NCBI GenBank assembly: GCA_903813345.2
Contig: CAIIXF020000008.1
Coordinates: 14,742,822 to 14,802,821, forward strand
Source of the DNA: Owenia fusiformis
Lineage: Eukaryota > Annelida > Polychaeta > Sabellida > Oweniidae
Length of the DNA: 60,000 nt
Direction of reading: 5' to 3'
Shown: positions 31,601 through 43,600 of the stretch, in pieces
Layout of the letters: each line of letters starts with the position of its first letter
Position numbering within the stretch: the stretch's first letter is position 1
Made by a program: the position numbers and the translations under genes
Notes under the pieces: model-generated
Database searches by the model: none
Seen by the model: only the letters and a program-made list of their open reading frames with translations
What the model was told of the DNA's origin: nothing

Positions 31601-34600
31601 AAAAGGGTTGATTTAGAATAAGGAGAAAAGGTCATCGGGTTGAGGTCAATTGAGAATTGAAGGTCAATGTCAAGATTGAGATCAAGGAGGATTGGCTCCC
31701 AGGATCGAAACTCGATATTTTCCAACAATGAAAACGTCGAAATGTCGTTATTTTCTGAAATTAAAACCGACGATAAATTCAAAATAAACAGTTCAAAAGA
31801 TTCGAACCAATATCTCGATCATTTCTTGTGAGTTTTGGAATTTTTCGTTTGGAAATAAGACCAAAATTCACGATTTAAATGTTGAAGTGAACAAAATGGC
31901 GGCTGTTTGAATTCGAATTTTGTATTACGACATACCCATATATGGGACAGAATATCGGTGGTGCACTCTGGGAGCCAATCCTCCTTGATTGAGATTAAAC
32001 AAATTCACTTAGTCCAAAAAGAGGGTACAAGATTGGGATAATAATGGGGTATTTGGTTGAATATTGTTCACTAAGACTAAGTCATATTTATAAATGATAT
32101 GATTTGTAAACCTCTATGAATTTATTCAGGGAGTACAAATTGATATTCTATGCTTTCAGGAATTGATATTTCCTGCTCCTTCAGACTTCAATTGTGAAAG
32201 TATCTGACAGGCAGACTTAAATTCTAAGTAGAGAAATTATTATTTATATTTATATTTCATTCTTCTTTTTATATGAGACATTCCCACTATGGCAATGAAC
32301 ATAACAGTGAACAATTCAACAGTGACTGAATATAACATTTTTGGTGAATATCTGTGTCACTTTTAGTTATTCTCTAGTGAAGTCTTGGGCATACACCTCC
32401 TTGGTAGAATCATCATCTTGATCCATCAAGGTATTACATATGACTGAAGGAATACACTGGTTTAACAGTATGTAGAATCATTGAAAGATACAGATATTTA
32501 CCACACCATTCATTGTGTTGCCACAACTCATATCAAATTTGTATTATTTAAATTGACATAATATTCCATTGCCCTTTAATTTACATTAAAAACACTTTAT
32601 CTATTGAACTTCATACATTTCTGCTTCTTACTCAATTACTTTGATTGTTGTCCACTTAGACAGGTTTTACTGTATTAAGATTGAGGTACTGACAATATAC
32701 AATTATTGACCTCTCCAGAGGTTTACTGTCAAAATTATATCCCGAGACTGTAAACCGAGACTCGGTTTACAGTCTCGGGATATAATTTTGACAGTAAACC
32801 GAATGGAGAGGTCTATAATTGTTTTGTTAGTCCGAAGAATATCTTAGATTTTAGTGGAATGCTGGGAATATTATTCACCGACAATGTATTGCGCGGTGTA
32901 CAGTTAAAATTATTCACCGCTCGTTGACCAATCAAAATCGAGTATTTCAACTGAGGTACTAACAATATAAACTGTACTTACTGTAATGTATTGTACTTTG
33001 ATTGTTGTCCACTGAGACAGGTTTTACTGTATTTAGATTGAGGTACTGACAATATAAACTGTACTTACTGTTTGCACTGTACTTTGATTGTTGTACACTT
33101 AGACAGGTTTTACTGAATTTAGATTGAGGTACTGACAATATAAACTGTACTTACTGTTTGCACTGTACTTTGATTGTTGTACACTTAGACAGGTTTTACT
33201 GTATTTAGATTGAGGTACTGACAATATAAACTGTACTTACTGTTTGCACTGTACTTTGATTGTTGTACACTTAGACAGGTTTTACTGAATTTAGATTGAG
33301 GTACTGACAATATAAACTGTACTTACTGTTTGCACTGTACTTTGATTGTTGTACACTTAGACAGGTTTTACTGTATTTAGATTGAGGTACTGACAATATA
33401 AACTGTACTTACTGTTTGCCTCATCTCCAAGAAGGCAATCCTTAGTATAACAACCCAGTAATTATACATGACTGCAGCTGTCACTGTTGCCATCCAGTAG
33501 TATGATGCAGCACCATTAGGGTTAAATACTAAGAATATAAACTGTACTTACTGTTTGTCTCATCTCTAAGAAGGCAATCCTTAGTATAACAACCCAGTAA
33601 TTATACATGACTGCAGCTGTCACTGTTGCCATCCAGTAATATGATGCAGCACCATTAGGGTTAAATACTAAGAGTATAAACTGTACTTACCGTTTGCCTC
33701 ATCTCTAAGAAGGCAATCCTTAGTATAACAACCCAGTAATTATACATGACTGCAGCTGTCACTGTTGCCATCCAGTAGTATGATGCAGCACCATTAGGGT
33801 TAAATACTAAGAATATAAACTGTACTTACTGTTTGCCTCATCTCTAAGAAGGCAATCCTTAGTATAACAACCCAGTAATTATACATGACTGCAGCTGTCA
33901 CTGTTGCCATCCAGTAGTACGATGCAGCACCATTAGGGTTAAATACTAAGAATATAAACTGTACTTACTGTTTGTCTCATCTCTAAGAAGGCAATCCTTA
34001 GTATAACAACCCAGTAATTATACATGACTGCGGCTGTCACTGTTGCCATCCAGTAGTATGATGCAGCACCATTAGGGTTAAATACTAAGAATATAAACTG
34101 TACTTACCGTTTGCCTCATCTCTAAGAAGGCAATCCTTAGTATAACAACCCAGTAATTATACATGACTGCAGCTGTTACTGTTGCCATCCAGTAGTATGG
34201 TGCAGCACCATTAGGGTTAAATACTAAGAATATAAACTGTACTTACTGTTTGTCTCATCTCCAAGAAGGCAATCCTTAGTATAACAACCCAGTAATTATA
34301 CATGACTGCAGCTGTCACTGTTGCCATCCAGTAGTACGATGCAGCACCATTAGGGTTAAATACTAAGAATATAAACTGTACTTACTGTTTGCCTCATCTC
34401 TAAGAAGGCAATCCTTAGTATAACAACCCAGTAATTATACATGACTGCAGCTGTCACTGTTGCCATCCAGTAGTACGATGCAGCACCATTAGGGTTAAAT
34501 ACTAACAATATAAACTGTACTTACTGTTTGCCTCATCTCTAAGAAGGCAATCCTTAGTATAACAACCCAGTAATTATACATGACTGCAGCTGTCACTGTT

Positions 34601-37600
34601 GCCATCCAGTAGTATGATGCAGCACCATTAGGGTTAAATACTAAGAATATAAACTGTACTTACTGTTTGCCTCATCTCCAAGAAGGCAATCCTTAGTATA
34701 ACAACCCAGTAATTATACATGACTGCAGCTGTCACTGTTGCCATCCAGTAGTACGATGCAGCACCATTAGGGTTAAATACTAACAATATAAACTGTACTT
34801 ACTGTTTGCCTCATCTCTAAGAAGGCAATCCTTAGTATAACAACCCAGTAATTATACATGACTGCAGCCGTCACTGTTGCCATCCAGTAGTATGATGCAG
34901 CACCATTAGGGTTAAATACTAACAATATAAACTGCACTTACTGTCTGCCTCATCTCCAAGAAGGCAATCCTTAGTATAACAACCCAGTAATTATACATGA
35001 CTGCGGCTGTCACTGTTGCCATCCAGTAGTATGATGCAGCACCATTAGGGTTAAACACTAAGAATATAAACTGTACTTACTGTTTGCCTCATCTCCAAGA
35101 AGGCAATCCTTAGTATAACAACCCAGTAATTATACATGACTGCAGCTGTCACTGTTGCCATCCAGTAGTACGATGCAGCACCATTAGGGTTAAATACTAA
35201 CAATATAAACTGCACTTACTGTCTGCCTCATCTCCAAGAAGGCAATCCTTAGTATAACAACCCAGTAATTATACATGACTGCAGCTGTCACTGTTGCCAT
35301 CCAGTAGTACGATGCAGCACCATTAGGGTTAAATACTAAGAATATAAACTGCACTTACTGTCTGGCTCATCTCCAAGAAGGCAATCCTTAGTATAACAAC
35401 CCAGTAATTATACATGACTGCAGCTGTCACTGTTGCCATCCAGTAGTATGATGCAGCACCATTAGGGTTAAACACTAAGAATATAAACTGTACTTACTGT
35501 TTGCCTCATCTCTAAGAAGGCAATCCTTAGTATAACAACCCAGTAATTATACATGACTGCAGCTGTCACTGTTGCCATCCAGTAGTACGATGCAGCACCA
35601 TTAGGGTTAAATACTAAGAATATAAACTGTACTTACTGTTTGTCTCATCTCCAAGAAGGCAATCCTTAGTATAACAACCCAGTAATTATACATGACTGCA
35701 GCTGTCACTGTTGCCATCCAGTAGTACGATGCAGCACCATTAGGGTTAAATACTAAGAATATAAACTGTACTTACTGTTTGTCTCATCTCCAAGAAGGCA
35801 ATCCTTAGTATAACAACCCAGTAATTATACATGACTGCAGCTGTCACTGTTGCCATCCAGTAGTATGATGCAGCACCATTAGGGTTAAATACTAAGAATA
35901 TAAACTGTACTTACTGTTTGCCTCATCTCCAAGAAGGCAATCCTTAGTATAACAACCCAGTAATTATACATGACTGCAGCTGTCACTGTTGCCATCCAGT
36001 AGTATGATGCAGCACCATTAGGGTTAAATACTAAGAATATAAACTGTACTTACTGTTTGCCTCATCTCCAAGAAGGCAATCCTTAGTATAACAACCCAGT
36101 AATTATACATGACTGCAGCTGTCACTGTTGCCATCCAGTAGTACGATGCAGCACCATTAGGGTTAAATACTAAGAATATAAACTGTACTTACTGTTTGCC
36201 TCATCTCCAAGAAGGCAATCCTTAGTATAACAACCCAGTAATTATACATGACTGCAGCCGTCACTGTTGCCATCCAGTAGTACGATGCAGCACCATTAGG
36301 GTTAAATACTAAGAATATAAACTGTACTTACTATTTGCCTCATCTCTAAGAAGGCAATCCTTAGTATAACAACCCAGTAATTATACATGACTGCAGCTGT
36401 CACTGTTGCCATCCAGTAGTATGATGCAGCACCATTAGGGTTAAATACTAAGAATATAAACTGCACTTACTGTCTGCCTCATCTCCAAGAAGGCAATCCT
36501 TAGTATAACAACCCAGTAATTATACATGACTGCGGCTGTCACTGTTGCCATCCAGTAGTACGATGCAGCACCATTAGGGTTAAATACTAAGAATATAAAC
36601 TGTACTTACTGTTTGCCTCATCTCTAAGAAGGCAATCCTTAGTATAACAACCCAGTAATTATACATGACTGCAGCTGTCACTGTTGCCATCCAGTAGTAT
36701 GATGCAGCACCATTAGGGTTAAATACTAAGAATATAAACTGTACTTACTGTTTGCCTCATCTCCAAGAAGGCAATCCTTAGTATAACAACCCAGTAATTA
36801 TACATGACTGCAGCTGTCACTGTTGCCATCCAGTAGTATGATGCAGCACCATTAGGGTTAAATACTAAGAATATAAACTGTACTTACCGTTTGCCTCATC
36901 TCTAAGAAGGCAATCCTTAGTATAACAACCCAGTAATTATACATGACTGCAGCTGTTACTGTTGCCATCCAGTAGTATGATGCAGCACCATTAGGGTTAA
37001 ATACTAAGAATATAAACTGTACTTACCGTTTGCCTCATCTCTAAGAAGGCAATCCTTAGTATAACAACCCAGTAATTATACATGACTGCAGCTGTTACTG
37101 TTGCCATCCAGTAGTATGGTGCAGCACCATTAGGGTTAAATACTAAGAATATAAACTGTACTTACTGTTTGCCTCATCTCCAAGAAGGCAATCCTTAGTA
37201 TAACAACCCAGTAATTATACATGACTGCAGCTGTCACTGTTGCCATCCAGTAGTATGATGCAGCACCATTAGGGTTAAATACTAAGAATATAAACTGTAC
37301 TTACTGTTTGCCTCATCTCTAAGAAGGCAATCCTTAGTATAACAACCCAGTAATTATACATGACTGCAGCTGTCACTGTTGCCATGAGTAGTATGATGCA
37401 GCACCATTAGGGTTAAATACTAAGAATATAAACTGTACTTACTGTTTGCCTCATCTCTAAGAAGGCAATCCTTAGTATAACAACCCAGTAATTATACATG
37501 ACTGCAGCTGTCACTGTTGCCATGAGTAGTATGATGCAGCACCATTAGGGTTAAATACTAAGAATATAAACTGTACTTACTGTTTGCCTCATCTCCAAGA

Positions 37601-40600
37601 AGGCAATCCTTAGTATAACAACCCAGTAATTATACATGACTGCAGCTGTCACTGTTGCCATCCAGTAGTACGATGCAGCACCATTAGGGTTAAATACTAA
37701 GAATATAAACTGTACTTACTGTTTGCCTCATCTCCAAGAAGGCAATCCTTAGTATAACAACCCAGTAATTATACATGACTGCAGCTGTCACTGTTGCCAT
37801 CCAGTAGTACGATGCAGCACCATTAGGGTTAAATACTAAGAATATAAACTGTACTTACTGTTTGCCTCATCTCCAAGAAGGCAATCCTTAGTATAACAAC
37901 CCAGTAATTATACATGACTGCAGCTGTCACTGTTGCCATCCAGTAGTACGATGCAGCACCATTAGGGTTAAATACTAAGAATATAAACTGTACTTACTAT
38001 TTGCCTTATCTCTAAGAAGGCAATCCTTAGTATAACAACCCAGTAATTATACATGACTGCAGCTGTCACTGTTGCCATCCAGTAGTACGATGCAGCACCA
38101 TTAGGGTTAAATACTAAGAATATAAACTGCACTTACTGTCTGCCTCATCTCTAAGAAGGCAATCCTTAGTATAACAACCCAGTAATTATACATGACTGCA
38201 GCTGTCACTGTTGCCATCCAGTAGTACGATGCAGCACCATTAGGGTTAAATACTAAGAATATAAACTGTACTTACTGTTTGCCTCATCTCTAAGAAGGCA
38301 ATCCTTAGTATAACAACCCAGTAATTATACATGACTGCAGCTGTCACTGTTGCCATCCAGTAGTATGATGCAGCACCATTAGGGTTAAATACTAAGAATA
38401 TAAACTGTACTTACTGTTTGCCTCATCTCCAAGAAGGCAATCCTTAGTATAACAACCCAGTAATTATACATGACTGCAGCTGTCACTGTTGCCATCCAGT
38501 AGTACGATGCAGCACCATTAGGGTTAAATACTAAGAATATAAACTGTACTTACTGTTTGCCTCATCTCCAAGAAGGCAATCCTTAGTATAACAACCCAGT
38601 AATTATACATGACTGCAGCTGTCACTGTTGCCATCCAGTAATATGATGCAGCACCATTAGGGTTAAATACTAAGAGTATAAACTGTACTTACTGTCTGCC
38701 TCATCTCTAAGAAGGCAATCCTTAGTATAACAACCCAGTAATTATACATGACTGCAGCTGTCACTGTTGCCATCCAGTAGTACGATGCAGCACCATTAGG
38801 GTTAAATACTAAGAATATAAACTGTACTTACTGTTTGCCTCATCTCCAAGAAGGCAATCCTTAGTATAACAACCCAGTAATTATACATGACTGCAGCTGT
38901 CACTGTTGCCATCCAGTAGTATGATGCAGCACCATTAGGGTTAAATACTAACTCTTGTAGTACAGTGTCCATCTAGAAGAATAATGAGGGTTAAAAATAT
39001 GACACGCTCTATTTTGATATTCATAGTGAATCTTAGTAGAATGAAAGAACATTGAACAAGGTTTAATTTTGCCAAATATAACGTTAAACCCATGCTGGAT
39101 GACTGAATTAATATCTGTTTGTGTTACCTTTTTTTGTTCACCCTGTATATACAGATTTTATTGCCAGGTTAAATAACTACATACTCACAATGCATACAGA
39201 AATCAGAAAGCTAAACACTACATGTATTATGATGCAAAAATCATTTTAGGGGTTATATCAAGCAATGTACAAATAATTATGGAACAGTTTAATTATCCCA
39301 CCAAACGAAGTTCAAGGGAGATATAGAGAAGCTGTCTGTCTGTTCATCTGTCCATCCATCCGTCCATTGGTGTGTCCGTACGATAACTCAAGTACCTGTT
39401 GACAGATTTGATTTAAATTTCATAGACTTATGCCTTATGGGGCCGAGGACTCTGTTGAGAAGGAAGTTACAATATGGCCACTCAATTCAAAATGGCCACC
39501 ATAAGTTTGATGATTCAATACCAGTTCATGGATTTGTTTCAAATTGTATATGCTGATGCTTCAAGATGGCCGCTATTTATCAAATTTACCGCCATTTATC
39601 AATAAAATATAATCTTTGATAACCCAAATACCAGTTGACGGACTTGGTTCAAATTTTATATGCTGATACCTAGGGACAAGGGAGCTCTGTTCAAGAAGAA
39701 ATTTTCAAGATGTAGTCTCTATTTATCAAAACATGTTTTGTTTGATAGGATTTTCTACTCTGTGGAGTTGCTGTTTTCTAGTTATATATAACACTCCATT
39801 TTGTATTATTGGGTGCATTTGATTGATTGTCATGTTACATTACACAGTTGTAAGTTTCTATTTGCACTTGTTAACGGTTACGTGCTATTCCTCCTTGATG
39901 AGATCATTATTTTGTAATTTGAGTTCATTAACTCATAAAAAAACATTGCATGATTTTGATGTCTCTTGTTTTGCACCCTTTGCATACGTTCGACTTCGCT
40001 TCCAGATTCGACAAGGACCATGCTAAGCTGACTTATGGTCCAACTTTTCATTTCTTATTAAAACCTGTTAATTTTGCACAATTTTTTTATTAGAATGCAT
40101 TTGATGAACGCCAGGGGTATATAAGGACATATATTGATGTTAATTGGCAATAAATATGTAATCAATACTGGACACAGGGTTCTCACCAGGAAACTTTTAG
40201 ACCCCGGATTTTTAGCGATATTGTGACTACTTTTTTCACTGTATCACGACTACTTCTCCCCCATGTGAGATCAGAGATATCCTATTAGTATACTTTTCAA
40301 CATACTTCTTAGGATTATCTTGCTATTTTAATCCCAATATTGATTTCTAAAAGGTTTCTGACTTCCTATTCCTTGTTTGTATCCAGTTTTATGTATTTTC
40401 TCAAGAGTTTTACCACAAGTAATGTGACAAAAATGTAAAATTAGACTCCGGAAAAAACACTTTAGACTCCGGAAAAGCTATTAGACTCTGGAGCAAAACC
40501 ATAGTGAGAACCCTGGTACAGATTTATACCCTTTTAACAGTTTTGTTTCACCTCCTCAAAAGAGTGTTTCTTCCACCTTGTAGTCATGTAATTATGTAAA

Positions 40601-43600
40601 TATATTGATTTGCAACAAAAAATCTAAAAACCTACCTTTCCATTAGGATCTTCTATTGTTTTCTCTTTGCTTCTGTAGTTGTCCTTTGATTGTGTGGAAT
40701 GACATGTCTGTAGCCATGACTGTCTCCTTCTATGTTGGCTCGATGGTACTTGTATGCTATAACACATGAAGAACCAAGTGAAATGTGTTTCATTTCCATT
40801 TTAAAGGACGCAGCTGGGACTCAAACATTGGTGAGGCAAATTTTGATAGGTGAGGCAATAGGTGAGGCCAAAGAGGCTATTATACTTCTGCAAGACATAA
40901 TCTTCACAATTTTAATTTAAAATGTTTTTTAAAGTATTTTCTGTTTTGGTGAGGCGGTTGTTTGCCTTGCCTGCCTCATAGTTCCTTGTACCCTTGATCA
41001 ATAATAAAGCACTTTTAATTCTGTTGGGATATGTTATTAATAATATTTAAGGATTTCTCATAAATTTGCTTCAGGTTCTGCAGAGCAAAGAGTTCAGACT
41101 TTATTTTTTATATTCTTCCAAATCTTCCCTACATAGTGGGATTTGATGTTTAAAGGTCCCATATAAAGTTTTTTTCAAATGTTGGAATTTCCTGCCATTT
41201 AACAAAAAACCTTAAGATATTTTGATAGTCAAATACCTCATCATGCTTTATGTACATTGTAAAACACACTATTTTCTTAAGTACTGTTATTTTGAGAAAG
41301 ACATGTTACAATGAAATAATTATAATATAGCTTATTATACTGTATCTTAGTTATAGACAAATTTTCCAATATACAAAAAATAAAAAGCTAAAATTTTGCT
41401 AACATAAGCTTTTTCAAAACACATTTTGCCGGCATGTCAAATTGAAGCTAGGATTATTCAATCACAAAGCATAAAAACATAAACTTTATCAAATGCATAT
41501 AATACAACAGAAGTTATATAACCTACAAAATAAAAATTATTATATGGTGTTTTCCAGTTCAGAAAATCTTTCTACAAATATTAAATATAAAACAAATCCT
41601 GCTCCACATCGCTTTTTTAGAAAGAAGTCTAATTTCACTCATTCTGTCTATAAATTCTCTCTCTTACCCCTTTTCGGAAGGTATTTTCCTTCTATATAGT
41701 ATAAAAACTGCCACAATCTTTTACGAAAACTTACATTTATCCAAAAATATCTATATATTATCCTGATGATTCTGTCGCCTTTAACACTCCCTATGGTACA
41801 TTGAACAAATGTTGATCATATAAAGACACATCTTATGTAGGTCAATATAGATTTCTTTCCTGGTCAATGTATTAATCCAAGCTATTCCGAGGCTTTTATT
41901 TAATCTATGATCTCCTTTATCTGATCCCTCTATTAATTCCAATAGATAGACGCTCAGGTATAAATAAGGCTCACTATGTTGCAAAGCAATCAATTGCTCT
42001 TAAAATTGTCGGAGAAATCATCATCTTGATGTTTGAATCAATATAGAAATATTTGAATCATGATGAAATTCTGCATGCTCTATAGAAGTTTCTCTAGGTT
42101 CATAATTAACGTCCCAGCAACCTATAATGTTACATCTAATAATTCAATAATTGACATGATTTGCAACAAAAACATTTCTCGTAAATGTATTTAGCAATTG
42201 TATTACATCAATTGAATGCTTAAGATATCCGCCACAAAGGAGAATTGGCATTTTTTTGCAACTAACTGGTTTTCTATTAATCCTTACTGTAGTTTTTTTA
42301 AATTCACAATATTTGGTTTGGATTTTTTAAACTGGAAGAGGAATCTCAAGAAATAGATAATGACATAAATGTTAAAATATTGGATTTATGTGAATGAAGT
42401 ACTTGTTCAACTATGAATATTTGAGATAATTACAAATATAGGCATATAAGCTAGGAATTCTATGAGCCAAAAAGATTAAAAAATAGATAACTTTGGGAAA
42501 ACGTGACAATTTATGTTAGAAATATTTTATAGAAATGAATTTCAAATGAATTGTTTATATAGAAATGAATTTCAAATGAATTAAAAAAATAAATAAAATA
42601 AAAAAATAAAAATGAATTTCATCTAAATCTAATAACTCGTGAGAGGTTGAAATAATACTTCGACTAAATTAGGCTTGTCATCGATTAAGGTAAAATTGAA
42701 AAGGTCTCACCTTGGCAAAAATTAATATTTATACCCAGTTTTTTCATAATTGACGATAAACTGACAAAATGTCACCACCCGGTAAATTATTGTAATTGGT
42801 TACACTGTAAAGTATACTATTGGTAATAGACGCCCAACGCCCATGAAAAACAATTCCGCAAAACACTAAGCAAAAAAACGATAGCTGTAACAATTAAATA
42901 TGTAACTTTTAAAATCGAACACAAAATGGTGAATTTAACCCTTTGAGTGCCGGGGGTTTTTGGAATTGTTATGACGTCAAAATGCCACAGAATTACGACT
43001 AATATTGATGAAAAATGTCGATTTTTATGTTTTTGCCACTCCATGATATATCTTCTACTGGTATCTATCTTGATGATATTGCAAGTGTTAAAATGCTTTA
43101 TTTTCACTTTTAGTTACTATGGTAACATGTTGAACGTCACTTAATCAATACATATTTCAGTTCTTAGAGGGGTTTTATAGCTAAAATTAACATTGGAAAT
43201 ATCGCACGATTGAAAGAAAAAAACTTTGAAAACTAAACGTAATTACTTTTAATAATGGCAATTATTGTTTCTTGCGCAACACATTTGGCGTAGCTTATTA
43301 AATATTTTAAGACAATAATTCAAATTAAAATATGATACAAATATTTATCCTCTTTCTTTTATTATTCCTTCTTTCAAATTAAAGAAATTGAGCATATACG
43401 AACAATACACATGCTATGCACAAAAACAATGAATAAATATACAATATCAGGATAATTCAAATTCATACAAATTCAGGATAACTTTAATTGGCTGAACATT
43501 TGTGATGTGTATAATGAACCATGGTTTAATTATGAAAGCCTACTTGTACTTGTTTGTATAAATCGTAAACGTGAAGCTAGTACCATGCGAAACAAGTGAC

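Noticed and set aside
33413-38972. CRISPR-like array of direct repeats
   Set aside because: The repeats are contiguous 139-bp units without variable spacers, and the unit is a eukaryotic exon with splice sites; the surrounding genes are animal.
33413-38972. Dscam-like set of 40 interchangeable S1 exons
   Set aside because: Internal copies lack the first 25 nt, and their available acceptor puts them out of frame with the upstream exon. Most differences are also synonymous, so they would add little protein diversity.
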